Assembly (NCBI GenBank): GCA_902800495.1
Contig: CADCET010000020.1
Location: 1 to 62,858, forward strand
Origin: an uncultured Prevotellaceae bacterium
Lineage (GTDB): Bacteria > Bacteroidota > Bacteroidia > Bacteroidales > Bacteroidaceae
DNA length: 62,858 nt
Direction of reading: 5' to 3'
Part shown: positions 49,418 to 58,933 of the stretch, one piece after another
How positions within the stretch are numbered: position 1 is the first letter of the stretch
How the letters are laid out: each line of letters opens with the position of its first letter
Notes under the pieces: model-generated
Database searches by the model: none
Told to the model about the DNA's origin: nothing
Seen by the model: only the letters and a program-made list of their open reading frames with translations
Program-made: the position numbers and the translations under genes

Positions 49418-50452
49418 CTACATTTGGCGGAGAGCAGCGATCAGTTCGTTGTTCTCATTTTTTGTGCCGATAGTGATGCGCAGACAGTTGTGGCAGAGCT
49501 GGACGCGCGTGCGGTTGCGGACGATAACGCCTCGGTCGACGAGATAGGCGTACGTCTTTTGTGCATCATCCATCTTAGCAAGGAAAAAGTTGGCGTCCGT
49601 CGGGTACACCATCTGACAGTTGGGCAGCAGCTTGAATGCCTCTATCATGCGGCTACGCTCAACGAGCAACATGCGCACCCATTTGTCAACCTGGAAGGGG
49701 TCGTTCAAGGCCTCAAGAGCCTGCCGTTGCGTCAGCAGGTTGACGTTATAGGGGTATTTCACCTTGTTGAACAACTCGATAATCTCTTTCGAAGCAAAGG
49801 CCATACCTAAACGGATGGCCGCGCAGCCCCACGCCTTCGACATCGTATTGAGGACGATGAGGTTAGGATATTTCGCCAGCTCGCTACGCAACGAGGGTTG
49901 CGACGAGAAGTCGCTATAGGCCTCGTCGACGATGACGATGCCCTCGAAACCCTTGATGGTGCGCACAATCTCTTCGCGCACGATGTTATTGCCAGTAGGA
50001 TTGTTGGGCGAGCAGATCCAAATGAGCTTCGTCCGTTCGTCGCACGCTGCTAACAGCCGGTCGGCCGTTATCTGGAAATGGTCGTCGAGCAGCACGGGGC
50101 GATACTCTACGTCGTTGATGTCGGCGCACACCTTGTACATACCGTAGGTAGGCTCGATGGCCACGACGTTGTCGAGGCCCGGGCGGCAGAAACAGCGGTA
50201 GGGCAGGTCGATAGCCTCGTCGCTGCCGTTGCCTAAGAAGATGTTCTCGGCGGGCACGCCCTTCACCTTCGCGACGGCTGCCTTCACCTCCAACTGTAGC
50301 GGGTCGGGGTAGCGGTTGTAGGGGTTGTTATAGGGGTTCTCGTTGGCATCGAGGAACACGCGTGCCTCGCGTCCAGCATACTCATTACGCGCCGAACTAT
50401 ATGGAGCCAGCGACCAGATGTTCGGACGTACCAACTGCTCTAAACTAATCAT
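49418..50452 (-). CDS. hisC: Histidinol-phosphate aminotransferase
   Basis: A 344-residue PLP enzyme of histidine synthesis. Marks: [50 protein letters not shown] and the PLP Lys in [16 protein letters not shown]. Third in the hisG-hisD-hisC order, 19 bases after hisD. Confidence 0.95.
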   Translation of the reverse strand: MISLEQLVRPNIWSLAPYSSARNEYAGREARVFLDANENPYNNPYNRYPDPLQLEVKAAVAKVKGVPAENIFLGNGSDEAIDLPYRCFCRPGLDNVVAIEPTYGMYKVCADINDVEYRPVLLDDHFQITADRLLAACDERTKLIWICSPNNPTGNNIVREEIVRTIKGFEGIVIVDEAYSDFSSQPSLRSELAKYPNLIVLNTMSKAWGCAAIRLGMAFASKEIIELFNKVKYPYNVNLLTQRQALEALNDPFQVDKWVRMLLVERSRMIEAFKLLPNCQMVYPTDANFFLAKMDDAQKTYAYLVDRGVIVRNRTRVQLCHNCLRITIGTKNENNELIAALRQM

Positions 50453-50471
50453 AATATCTAATGTCTAATTC

Positions 50472-51758
50472 CTAATTTTTAATGGAGTTCAAGCGAACGG
50501 TCATCGCATTCTTGTGGGCATCCAATTGCTCAGCCTCGGCCATCAGTTCAACGGCGTGCCCGATGTTGCGCACACCTTCGTCCGTCAAGTGCTGGAAAGT
50601 CACCTTGCGGCAGTAGCTGTCGAGGTTGACGCCGCTGTAGGTCGTTGCCCAGCCGTGGGTGGGCAGCGTGTGGTTGGTGCCGCTGGCGTAATCGCCGGCA
50701 CTCTCGCAGGCGTAGCGTCCTAAGAAGACGCTGCCGGCGTTGACGACGCGCTCAGCCAACGTCTCGTAGTCTTCCGTCTGGATAATCAGGTGCTCCGGGG
50801 CGTAGGTGTTCGACAGGTCCATCGCCTCTTTGACGTCGTTCACTAAAATGATGCGGCTGTTCTCCAAAGCCCGTTGTGCTATCTCCTTGCGGGGCAGGCG
50901 GTCGAGCTGTCGGCTTACTTCCTGCTGCACGTCGTCAATCAGTTTGTTCGACGTCGTGATGAGCACTACCTGCGAGTCGGCACCATGCTCAGCCTGCGAC
51001 AGCAGGTCGGCAGCCACAAACTCCGTGTTGGCCGTCTCGTCGGCAATAACACACACCTCAGAGGGACCTGCCGGCATGTCGATAGCCACGTCGTGGAGGC
51101 TCACCTGCTGCTTGGCAGCCATCACATACTGGTTGCCAGGGCCGAAAATTTTGTAGACCTTGGGAACCGTCTCTGTGCCGAAAGCCATCGCGCCAATGGC
51201 CTGAACGCCGCCAGCCTTGAAAATCTTGCTGACGCCAGCCACGCGGGCTGCCACCAAGATAGCGGGGTTGACGTGACCCTGACGGTCGGGTGGGGTGCAG
51301 AGCACAATCTCGCTGCATCCGGCAATCTTCGCCGGCGTGGCCAGCATGAGTACCGTCGAGAAGAGGGGAGCCGTGCCGCCGGGGATGTAGAGACCGACGC
51401 GCTCGATGGCCACACTCTTCTGCCAGCAGACGACGCCGGGCTGCGTCTCCACCTTCTTCGCGCGGAACCGCTGCGACTCATGGAACTTGTGGATGTTGTC
51501 GTGAGCTAACTCGATAGCCTGGCGCAGCTCTGCCGACACAAGCTTCTCGGCAGCAGCCATCTCAGCCTCGCTGACGGCTAATGTCTCCAAGTCTACGTGG
51601 TCGAACTTCAGTTCGTAGCCCTTGACGGCCTCGTCGCCACGAGCCTTGACGTCGGCCAGTACGGCGGCTACCGTCTGGTTGAGCTGCGTCACGTCGAGGT
51701 GAGGACGTCCCACAATCTGTGCCCACTCCTCGCGGGCGGGATATTTGATGATGTTCAT
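50472..51758 (-). CDS. hisD: Histidinol dehydrogenase
   Basis: A 428-residue zinc enzyme that oxidises histidinol to histidine. Marks: YIPGGTAPLFSTVLMLATPAKIAG, MPAGPSEVCVIAD, LSQAEHGADSQVVLIT, APEHLIIQ and SGTNHTLPTHGWA. It follows hisG by 4 bases. Confidence 0.97.
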   Translation of the reverse strand: MNIIKYPAREEWAQIVGRPHLDVTQLNQTVAAVLADVKARGDEAVKGYELKFDHVDLETLAVSEAEMAAAEKLVSAELRQAIELAHDNIHKFHESQRFRAKKVETQPGVVCWQKSVAIERVGLYIPGGTAPLFSTVLMLATPAKIAGCSEIVLCTPPDRQGHVNPAILVAARVAGVSKIFKAGGVQAIGAMAFGTETVPKVYKIFGPGNQYVMAAKQQVSLHDVAIDMPAGPSEVCVIADETANTEFVAADLLSQAEHGADSQVVLITTSNKLIDDVQQEVSRQLDRLPRKEIAQRALENSRIILVNDVKEAMDLSNTYAPEHLIIQTEDYETLAERVVNAGSVFLGRYACESAGDYASGTNHTLPTHGWATTYSGVNLDSYCRKVTFQHLTDEGVRNIGHAVELMAEAEQLDAHKNAMTVRLNSIKN

Positions 51759-51762
51759 GGGT

Positions 51763-52614
51763 TTACAGTATCATTTTCTCAATAGGCGTGACCAGAATGC
51801 CCTGAGCGCCCATCTCCTTCAGTTTGCCAATAATCTCCCAGAAGCGCTTCTGGTCGAGCACAGTATGGACGGAGCACCAGTCGTCGTCGGCCAGCGGGAT
51901 GATAGTGGGACTCTTCAAGCCAGGCAGCACGCTGATAATCTCGTCGAGACGGGCTTTCGGCGCATTCATGCGCACATACTTCTTGTCCTCGGCATCCTTC
52001 ACGGCCTTGAAGCGGAAGAGCATCTCGTCGAGCGTGGCGCGCTTCTCGGCGCTCAAGCCCTTGTGGCCGATGAGCAGGGCCTCGCTCTGCATCACCACCT
52101 CCACCTCGCGCAGGTTGTTCGACACCAAAGTCGAGCCAGAGCTGACGATGTCGAAGATACCGTCGGCCAGGCCGATGCCCGGGCTGATCTCGACAGAACC
52201 AGTAATGACATGAATCTCGGCCGAAATACCATGCTGCTGCATGAAGCTGTTCAGAATGCCGGGGTAGCTGGTGGCAATCTTCTTGCCGTTGAACCATTCT
52301 ACGCCCGTATAGTTGATTTCCTTGGGGATGGCCAGCGACAGGCGGCAACGCGAAAAACCTAAGCGTGAGATGATGTCGGCATCCTCGCCACGCTCTACAA
52401 ACTCGTTCTCGCCCACCACGCCTATATCGGCAACGCCCGAGGCTACGCTCTGCGGAATATCGTCGTCGCGCAGGTATAGCACTTCGAGGGGGAAGTTGCT
52501 GGATTGTACAAGTAGTGTGCGCTTCGATGCGCTCACCTTAATGTCTGCCTCGTTGAGCAGATTCATGGTGTCTTCAAAGAGACGGCCTTTTGACTGGACT
52601 GCTATTCTTAACAT
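51763..52614 (-). CDS. hisG: ATP phosphoribosyltransferase, long form
   Basis: A 283-residue first enzyme of histidine synthesis. Marks: LRIAVQSKGRLFEDT, SGVADIGVVGENEFVE, ATSYPGILNSFMQQHG and the phosphate-binding DIVSSGSTLVSNNL. A C-terminal regulatory ACT-like domain (about 210-283, with the ending APSPTIIPL-type strand LPGLKSPTIIPLADDDW) marks the long form, which is feedback-inhibited by histidine. Confidence 0.96.
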   Translation of the reverse strand: MLRIAVQSKGRLFEDTMNLLNEADIKVSASKRTLLVQSSNFPLEVLYLRDDDIPQSVASGVADIGVVGENEFVERGEDADIISRLGFSRCRLSLAIPKEINYTGVEWFNGKKIATSYPGILNSFMQQHGISAEIHVITGSVEISPGIGLADGIFDIVSSGSTLVSNNLREVEVVMQSEALLIGHKGLSAEKRATLDEMLFRFKAVKDAEDKKYVRMNAPKARLDEIISVLPGLKSPTIIPLADDDWCSVHTVLDQKRFWEIIGKLKEMGAQGILVTPIEKMIL

Positions 52615-52636
52615 AATAATACCTAAAAAAGTGGTG

Positions 52637-52684
52637 CAAAATTACGGAAAATATTTTGATTATGCAATTTATTGTGTAATTTTG
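52637..52684. promoter_or_regulatory. Divergent promoters of hisGDC (-) and the transglycosylase gene (+)
   Basis: Minus-strand TAATTTTG at 52637-52644 points to hisG. On the plus strand TTTG at 52655-52658 and TAATTTTG at 52677-52684, spaced by 18 bases, point to the transglycosylase gene. No his leader peptide or attenuator was seen. Confidence 0.7.
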
Positions 52685-52703
52685 CGGCCAAAATGACAGA
52701 AAT

Positions 52704-53825
52704 TTGAGAATTAAGGGTATATATATTCTGTTTTCAGCCGCCTTGCTCGTGGCTTGTGCCGACAAGAAGCCTGCGGAGCCTGTCGTCGCGCCGTGGGGTG
52801 AACTGGCCGACGACACGATGGCCGTTGATGCCGATTTCGACCTGGCAGAGATTCAGGGGAGTGGCGAGATGATACTGCTCACGATGACGGGTCCGGAGTA
52901 CTACTACGACTACCGGGGCCGCCACATGGGCACCCAATATCTGCTGGCCGAGAAGTTTGCTGCCAAGTTGGGCGTGCGGCTGCGCGTAGAGGTCTGCCGC
53001 GACTCTGCAGAAATGGCAGACCGGCTGCAGGCCGACGAGGGCGACATCATGGCCACGACGGAGGTGGGGCGACTGGTAGCCTCGCCAGCAAAGGAGGACT
53101 TGGCCCGCGAACTGAAAGCCTGGTATTCGCCCGAGGTCTTGAAGGAGGTGCGTCAACAGGAGGCCTATCTCTTCAGCAGCCGTAGTGTGCGCCGTCGCAT
53201 CTTCTCGCCGATGCTCGACCGCAAGGGTGGCATTATCTCTCATTACGACGGTTTTTTCATGCAGTATTGTCAGGCTATCCGTTGGGACTGGCGGCTGATG
53301 GCTGCCCAATGTTACCAGGAGTCGACCTTCGACCCGAATGCGACGTCGTGGGCAGGTGCTAAGGGACTGATGCAGATTATGCCGACCACAGCCGACCACT
53401 TGGGACTGCCGCGCAACCAGATGTGCGACCCGGAGAAGAATATTGCCGCTGCCGCCAAGTACCTGGGCGAGCTCGATCGCACGTTCAGCGATATTCCTGA
53501 CCGTCGCGAGCGTACCAACTTCATCTTGGCGGCCTACAACGGTGGTGCCCATCACATTCGCGACGCGATGGCCCTCTGCCGGCGCGACGGCGGCAATGCC
53601 CACCAATGGAGCCACGTTGAGCCGTATGTGCTGAAGCTGTCACAGGCTCAATACTATAACGACCCGATTGTGAAATACGGCTATATGCGAGGTTCGGAGA
53701 CTGCCGACTACGTCCGCAAGATTCAGGAACGCAGGCTCTCCTATCGTGGTGTGAAAAGCCCCCGACAAGGTTTTACGCAGGAACCGCGCAAAGCCCGACG
53801 GGAGCATAATAAGTACAAGCTGTAG
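52704..53825 (+). CDS. MltF-like membrane-bound lytic transglycosylase
   Basis: A 373-residue lipoprotein. The only sensible start is TTG 52704: the nearby ATG at 52693 hits a stop after four codons. Lipobox LLVAC (Cys about 18). An amino-acid-binding-like domain (about 50-150, YLLAEKFAAKLGVRLRVEVC) precedes the SLT domain (about 205-320) with catalytic Glu in AAQCYQESTFDP and AKGLMQIMPTTADHLGLP. It cuts peptidoglycan glycan strands to 1,6-anhydro ends. It lies between hisGDC and hisB on the opposite strand. Confidence 0.88.
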   Translation: MRIKGIYILFSAALLVACADKKPAEPVVAPWGELADDTMAVDADFDLAEIQGSGEMILLTMTGPEYYYDYRGRHMGTQYLLAEKFAAKLGVRLRVEVCRDSAEMADRLQADEGDIMATTEVGRLVASPAKEDLARELKAWYSPEVLKEVRQQEAYLFSSRSVRRRIFSPMLDRKGGIISHYDGFFMQYCQAIRWDWRLMAAQCYQESTFDPNATSWAGAKGLMQIMPTTADHLGLPRNQMCDPEKNIAAAAKYLGELDRTFSDIPDRRERTNFILAAYNGGAHHIRDAMALCRRDGGNAHQWSHVEPYVLKLSQAQYYNDPIVKYGYMRGSETADYVRKIQERRLSYRGVKSPRQGFTQEPRKARREHNKYKL

Positions 53826-53832
53826 AACGCCG

Positions 53833-54906
53833 TTACAGCACGCCCTTCGTTGAGGGCAGTTCGTAATGGTAGACGTCGCGACGGACGGCCATCTTCAGGG
53901 CACGTGCCAGCGCTTTGAAGATACCCTCAATCTTGTGGTGTTCGTTCTGACCCTCAGCCCGGATGTTGAGGTTCATCAGGGCGGCGTCGCTCAAGCTCTT
54001 GAAGAAGTGCAAGAACATCTCCGTCGGCATTTCGCCAATCTTCTCGCGGTGGAACTCGGCATCCCAGACAAGCCACGGGCGACCGCCGAAGTCGAGACAA
54101 ACCTGACAGAGACAGTCGTCCATCGGCAGCGCATAGCCGTAGCGCTCGATGCCGCGCTTGTCGCCCAACCCTTTCAATAGACACTCGCCTAAAGCCAGCG
54201 CCGTGTCTTCGATGGTGTGGTGCTCGTCGACGTGAAGGTCGCCTTGGGTCTTGATGGTCAGGTCCATCATGCCGTGCTTGCCTATCTGCTCGAGCATGTG
54301 ATCGAAGAATCCCAGTCCCGTCGAGATGTCGCAGCGTCCCGTACCGTCGAGGTTCACCTTAATATATATATCAGTCTCTTTCGTCGTGCGTCGCACCTCG
54401 GCCGTACGCTCACCGGCAAACAGCAGTTCGGCAATCTTTGCCCACGTCATGCCGTCGCGTCCTAATATCAGGCTCTTGCAGCCGATGTTACGGGCAAACT
54501 GGGCGTCGGTCTCGCGGTCGCCGATGACGTAGGAGTTAGCGATGTCGTATTGCGGGTCGTTCATGTATTTCTCAACCATTGCCGTACCGGGCTTACGCGT
54601 GGGGGCGTTGTCCTCGGGGAAGTGGCGGTCTATGAGCTGGTCGTCGAACGTGATGCCTTCGTCCTCAAGAGCCTGAAGTATGAAGTTGTGGACGGGCCAG
54701 AAGGTGTCCTCGGGGAACGAGTCCGTGCCTAAGCCGTCCTGATTGCTGACCATCACGAAGTGGAAGTCGAGGTTGCGGCGGATGAAGCCTAAGTGCTGGA
54801 ACATACCTTCGGTAAAGCGCAGCTTCTCGAACGAGTCGATCTGCTCGTCCTCAGGCTCGCGGATGAGTGTGCCGTCGCGGTCGATGAAGAGAATTCTCTT
54901 TTTCAT
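53833..54906 (-). CDS. hisB: Bifunctional histidinol-phosphatase / imidazoleglycerol-phosphate dehydratase
   Basis: A 357-residue fused enzyme. The N-terminal HAD phosphatase has [21 protein letters not shown] and [11 protein letters not shown]. The C-terminal dehydratase has the metal-binding patterns [31 protein letters not shown] and [19 protein letters not shown], and a second HH in [12 protein letters not shown]. It shares a transcript with the upstream membrane protein (7-base gap) rather than with hisGDC. Confidence 0.96.
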   Translation of the reverse strand: MKKRILFIDRDGTLIREPEDEQIDSFEKLRFTEGMFQHLGFIRRNLDFHFVMVSNQDGLGTDSFPEDTFWPVHNFILQALEDEGITFDDQLIDRHFPEDNAPTRKPGTAMVEKYMNDPQYDIANSYVIGDRETDAQFARNIGCKSLILGRDGMTWAKIAELLFAGERTAEVRRTTKETDIYIKVNLDGTGRCDISTGLGFFDHMLEQIGKHGMMDLTIKTQGDLHVDEHHTIEDTALALGECLLKGLGDKRGIERYGYALPMDDCLCQVCLDFGGRPWLVWDAEFHREKIGEMPTEMFLHFFKSLSDAALMNLNIRAEGQNEHHKIEGIFKALARALKMAVRRDVYHYELPSTKGVL

Positions 54907-54912
54907 GTGGAT

Positions 54913-55509
54913 TTACTTGTTTTGTTTGAGTTGTGACTGGCGCTCGGCCTCCGTTGCTACCGTCGAACCTTGGGCGTAGCGCACGGGGAAGAAGTAAGCC
55001 AGGTAGATGTAAGCCTGCATGAGGCTCGACAGGGTGAAGACGCCCATCGTGAGCCACAGCATATAGTCGGGCATGCCCAAGGGGTCGCCGTAGAGTACGC
55101 CCGTAGCTGCCTGGATGTTGGCAATACCTAAGATGACGGCAGGTATCGACGTCAGCAGCCACAGTCCGGCACAAGCCAAGAACGTCACCAAGGCCACGAC
55201 GATGATCTGTCCCGGGTGGTGCAGATAGACTGACAGCGGAGCGCCCACGGCGGGGAGCATCGTCAGACGGCGACGCATGAGGAAACGGTAGACGACATAC
55301 CACAGCAGCATGAACGCCAAGACCAGTATGGGGTAGTAGACTACCAACAGCGCCTCGACCACGCCGCTGACGACGGCAAAAGGCAGCTGAAACATCCATG
55401 TTGAGCGGAAGATGCGACGGAAATTGCCCGTGTACAAACGGAAACCAGCCGCTACGGCTGCCCGTGCTGAGCGTATCTTGATGAGTGACTCTTCGTTCTC
55501 TTTTTCCAT
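54913..55509 (-). CDS. Inner-membrane protein of unknown function upstream of hisB
   Basis: A 198-residue protein from ATG 55509 (MEKENEESLIKIRSA). About five hydrophobic segments (for example FAVVSGVVEALLVVYYPILVLAFML, IIVVALVTFLACAGLWLL). A PGQIIVVALVTF region and a conserved-looking YFFPVRYAQGS end are seen. I do not recognise a function. Confidence 0.7.
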   Translation of the reverse strand: MEKENEESLIKIRSARAAVAAGFRLYTGNFRRIFRSTWMFQLPFAVVSGVVEALLVVYYPILVLAFMLLWYVVYRFLMRRRLTMLPAVGAPLSVYLHHPGQIIVVALVTFLACAGLWLLTSIPAVILGIANIQAATGVLYGDPLGMPDYMLWLTMGVFTLSSLMQAYIYLAYFFPVRYAQGSTVATEAERQSQLKQNK

Positions 55510-55538
55510 AAAATCTGTTATAATTTGGTTATTTATTG

Positions 55539-55567
55539 CAAAGGTACTGACTTTTTTCGTAACTTTG
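55539..55567. promoter_or_regulatory. Back-to-back divergent promoters
   Basis: Minus-strand TACCTTTG (55539-55546) points to the membrane protein-hisB unit. Plus-strand TAACTTTG (55560-55567) points to the oxidoreductase gene. The two -7 boxes are only 13 bases apart. Confidence 0.65.
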
Positions 55568-55597
55568 CACCGTTTTAGCAGAAAATTAAAACATTTT

Positions 55598-56581
55598 ATG
55601 AAGATTCTCAAGTGGGGGTTCATAGGTTGTGGTGAGGTCGCCGAGAAAAAGAGCGGCCCGGCTTTCAGCGAGGTTGAAGGCTCCAGTGTCGTGGCGGTCA
55701 TGAGCCGTAGCGAGCAGCGGGCGCGCACATACGCCGTCACTCACGGAGTGGCGAGATGGTATACCGATGCGCAGCAACTCATTGACGACCCTGACGTGAA
55801 TGCCGTCTATGTGGCAACGCCGCCGTCGAGCCACGCCACCTTCGCCATCATGGCCATGAAGGCGGGAAAGCCCGTTTACGTAGAAAAGCCTCTGGCGGCA
55901 TCCTACGAAGACTGCGCACGCATCAACAGCATATCGGAGCGGACGGGTGTGCCCTGCTTTGTGGCTTACTACCGCCGCTACCTGCCTTACTTCCTTCGCG
56001 TCAAGCAGATTGTCGACGACGGACTGATCGGTCGCGTCATGAACGTGCAGGTGCGCTTTGCCGTACCGCCGCGAGAGCTCGACTACAACCACCCGGAAAA
56101 CCTGCCCTGGCGCCTGCAGCCCGATATTGCGGGCGGCGGCTACTTCTACGACTTGGCTCCCCACCAGCTCGACCTGCTGCAGATGATGTTTGGCGTCATT
56201 CTCGATGCCGACGGCTTCAGTACGAACAGGGCAAGGCTCTATCATGCCGAAGATACGGTGTCGGCCTGCTTCCGCTTTGAGAACGGCCTTTCGGGCAGCG
56301 GCATGTGGTGCTTCGTGGCCCACGAGTCGGCCCGTGAGGATTGCATAGAGATTATCGGCGACCAGGGGAAAGTCATATTCTCTGTCTTCGACTATGCCCC
56401 CATCGTGTTGCATACCAGCGAGGGCGTGCAGCAGATAGAGGTGCCCAACCCTCCCTACGTGCAGTTTCCGCTCATCAAGGCGGTCATCGAGCATCTGCAG
56501 GGACTTGGCGTCTGTGGCTGTACCAGCGTGTCGGCCACCCCTGTCAACTGGGCGCTCGACCGTATACTAGGTAAAATATGA
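55598..56581 (+). CDS. Gfo/Idh/MocA-family oxidoreductase
   Basis: A 327-residue NAD(P)-dependent dehydrogenase of the glucose-fructose oxidoreductase family. The Rossmann motif is WGFIGCGEVAEKK (residues 6-18), the catalytic Lys lies in YVEKPLAASYEDC, and the C-terminal beta-sheet domain is present (GGYFYDLAPHQLDLLQMMFG). ATG 55598 is chosen; the ORF before it is promoter sequence. Substrate not known, probably a sugar or cyclitol. Confidence 0.87.
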   Translation: MKILKWGFIGCGEVAEKKSGPAFSEVEGSSVVAVMSRSEQRARTYAVTHGVARWYTDAQQLIDDPDVNAVYVATPPSSHATFAIMAMKAGKPVYVEKPLAASYEDCARINSISERTGVPCFVAYYRRYLPYFLRVKQIVDDGLIGRVMNVQVRFAVPPRELDYNHPENLPWRLQPDIAGGGYFYDLAPHQLDLLQMMFGVILDADGFSTNRARLYHAEDTVSACFRFENGLSGSGMWCFVAHESAREDCIEIIGDQGKVIFSVFDYAPIVLHTSEGVQQIEVPNPPYVQFPLIKAVIEHLQGLGVCGCTSVSATPVNWALDRILGKI

Positions 56582-56594
56582 TTGTGTGTGACGG

Positions 56595-57680
56595 ATGATG
56601 ATGAAGAGAGTTGTTCTTGTCTTGACGTTTGCTCTGACAATGGTTCAGGGAGCGTTGGCCGACGTGGCCGACTCGCTGCGTAACCGCAAGGTGCTGCATA
56701 CCGTCAAGGAGGTGGTGCGCGAGTTCGACCGTACGGAGGACGACTACATCGAGCCGCCGCACTACGAGTTCTGCGTTGAGCTTCGCGCTACCCGCAACTT
56801 CGAGGACTTCGTGCTCAGCAGCAACGGCCAGAGCATCATGTTCTCGCCAGACCAGCGCATCAAGTTCGGCCCATACTTCGGCTGGCGCTGGATATTCCTC
56901 GGTACGACGTTCAACTTGAAGAACATCCAGCTCTTCGGCAATAGCGCCAAGCGCGAACTGGACTTCTCCATCTACTCGTCGCAGGTGGGCGTCGACCTCT
57001 TTTACCGCCGTACGGGTAGCGACTACAAACTGCGCGACGTCAGACTGGGCTACGGTATCGACGGCAATGAGTTCGAGGCTGTTCCCTTCGACGGCTTGAG
57101 TGTGGGCATTACCGGCATCAACGCCTACTATATCTTCAACCACCGGTATTTCTCCTATCCCGCTGCCTTCAGTCCAGGAACGGTTCAGAAAATCAGCTGC
57201 GGCTCGTGGCTGGCGGGGGCTGGCTATACCAAGAACACACTCGACCTGGACTTCGACCAGCTGAAGGATCTGGTAGAGAACCGCCTGGCGGGCAGCACGG
57301 ATGTGAAGCTTGACAGCGGTATGCTGTTCGACCGTATCGAATACAACGACTTCAGCCTCTCGGCAGGCTACGCCTATACGTGGGTCGTGCTCAAGAATCT
57401 CATCTTCTGTGCCTCAGGACAGGCCGCGCTGGCATACAAGACCAGTCTGGGCGAGATGGCCGACGAACAGGAGGGCTTCAGCTTCGGCAAGGTGAATGTC
57501 GACGGAATCGGACGATTTGCGCTGGTCTATAACGACACGAAGTGGTATGCGGGACTGAACGCCATCGTGCGCTCCAACAACTACCATACGTCGCGCTTCA
57601 CGTCGAACAACATCTATGGTTCCATCAACGCCTTCATAGGCTATAACTTCTTACCCCGAAAACGTTACAGAAAGAAATGA
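56595..57680 (+). CDS. DUF4421-family envelope protein
   Basis: A 361-residue exported protein (signal about 1-22, QGALAD). Beta-rich with patterns GPYFGWRWIFLGTTFNLKN, AYYIFNHRYFSYPAAF and a closing GYNFLPRKRY, as in DUF4421 proteins that look like small outer-membrane barrels. Starts 13 bases after the oxidoreductase and overlaps the DUF1460 gene by 4 bases. Role unknown, perhaps in the wall together with the next gene. Confidence 0.75.
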   Translation: MMMKRVVLVLTFALTMVQGALADVADSLRNRKVLHTVKEVVREFDRTEDDYIEPPHYEFCVELRATRNFEDFVLSSNGQSIMFSPDQRIKFGPYFGWRWIFLGTTFNLKNIQLFGNSAKRELDFSIYSSQVGVDLFYRRTGSDYKLRDVRLGYGIDGNEFEAVPFDGLSVGITGINAYYIFNHRYFSYPAAFSPGTVQKISCGSWLAGAGYTKNTLDLDFDQLKDLVENRLAGSTDVKLDSGMLFDRIEYNDFSLSAGYAYTWVVLKNLIFCASGQAALAYKTSLGEMADEQEGFSFGKVNVDGIGRFALVYNDTKWYAGLNAIVRSNNYHTSRFTSNNIYGSINAFIGYNFLPRKRYRKK

Positions 57681-58516
57681 AACGACTGATCGTATTTATT
57701 ATAGGTATAGTGACGGCCTGCTGCGTGATGGCCGCCGACACGGACAGCACTTTCGTGATGAAGGCGCTGAAGGAGGCACGGAGCCTGCCGTCGGCTACCA
57801 ACTTCCCGCTGCACTTCGCGCGCCTTTTCATCGGACGCCCCTATGTGGCCCATACGTTAGAGGTGGCCGACCCTGAACGCTTAGTGATCAACACGCGCCA
57901 GCTTGACTGCACGACGCTGGTCGAGAACGTGACGGCGCTGACGCTCTGCGTCTACCGTAAGCGGTTTACTTACAGCGACTTCAAGAAGCATCTGCGTGAG
58001 ATACGCTATCGCGGCGGCAAGCTGAACGGCTACACCAGCCGACTGCATTACTTCACCGACTGGATTAACGACAACTCCCGCCGGGGCATCGTCAGCGAGG
58101 TCAGTCAGACGACGGCGCCCTTCAATGCCGTTCAGACCGTCAAGGTCAACTACATGAGTCAGCATCCGCAATCGTACAAGGCGCTTAAGGCTCACCCCGA
58201 GATGGTCAGCGTCATTGCTGCCCAGGAGGCGGCGCTCACGGGGCGCACCTATCGCTATATCCCCAAGAACGACGTTGCCGACAACAAGGCCATGCGTGCT
58301 GCCGTCCACGACGGCGACATCATTGCCATCACCTGCTCGAAGCCGGGCCTCGACATTGCCCATTTGGGCTTTGCCGTGTGGCGACAGGACGGTCTCCATC
58401 TGCTCAACGCCTCACAGCTGCACAAGAAGGTGGTGGAGGAGCCCATGACGTTGCGACAGTATCTCAAGAAGCATCCGTCGCATACGGGCATCAGGGTGGT
58501 GAAGATTAAAAAATGA
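57677..58516 (+). CDS. DUF1460 (NlpC/P60-like) N-acetylmuramoyl-L-alanine amidase
   Basis: A 279-residue exported protein (signal about 1-19, CCVMAAD). The family Cys nucleophile is in RQLDCTTLVENVTAL (about residue 77), and the His is in the GLDIAHLGFAVW segment (about 230). DUF1460 proteins have an NlpC/P60-type fold and are thought to act on cell-wall peptides. Translationally coupled to the DUF4421 gene. Confidence 0.8.
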   Translation: MKRLIVFIIGIVTACCVMAADTDSTFVMKALKEARSLPSATNFPLHFARLFIGRPYVAHTLEVADPERLVINTRQLDCTTLVENVTALTLCVYRKRFTYSDFKKHLREIRYRGGKLNGYTSRLHYFTDWINDNSRRGIVSEVSQTTAPFNAVQTVKVNYMSQHPQSYKALKAHPEMVSVIAAQEAALTGRTYRYIPKNDVADNKAMRAAVHDGDIIAITCSKPGLDIAHLGFAVWRQDGLHLLNASQLHKKVVEEPMTLRQYLKKHPSHTGIRVVKIKK

Positions 58517-58544
58517 GAATTGAAAATTATAAAAAACAAGAGAT

Positions 58545-58928
58545 ATGGAATTACCTGATTTTATGAGTTATGCCAACAAATTTTCGCAGAGCGAGTTTGT
58601 TGAGAAGATTTCGCGCATCGCCAAGCGTGCAGGTGCCAAGCTGGTATACGCCGCACTCATTCTGTTCTATACCTTGCAGAGCGACCGCATCAGCGTGAAG
58701 AACAAGGCACTCATTATCGGTGCCTTAGGCTATATGATCAGTCCGCTCGACGTGGTGCCCGACGCTATTCCCATCGTCGGTCTGAGCGACGACTTGGCCG
58801 TGCTGCTCTATGTGCTGAAGACGGTGTGGACAGACGTCGACCCCTCTATCAAGGATCGCGCCAAGGAAAAGCTGTCGAAGTGGTTCGACGAAGACGAGAT
58901 TAGCGAAATCGATAACCTCTTCGACTAA
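58545..58928 (+). CDS. YkvA family (DUF1232) membrane protein
   Basis: A 127-residue protein. The DUF1232 core covers about residues 38-75 (YTLQSDRISVKNKALIIGAL, GYMISPLDVVPDAIPIVGLSDD), a hydrophobic hairpin-like segment. The C-terminus is charged. Function unknown. The stop is followed after 5 bases by the convergent MBL gene. Confidence 0.85.
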   Translation: MELPDFMSYANKFSQSEFVEKISRIAKRAGAKLVYAALILFYTLQSDRISVKNKALIIGALGYMISPLDVVPDAIPIVGLSDDLAVLLYVLKTVWTDVDPSIKDRAKEKLSKWFDEDEISEIDNLFD

Positions 58929-58933
58929 ACCAC

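Noticed and set aside
52693-52704. ATG 52693 as start of the transglycosylase
   Set aside because: That frame meets a stop after four codons; TTG 52704 opens the lipoprotein signal.
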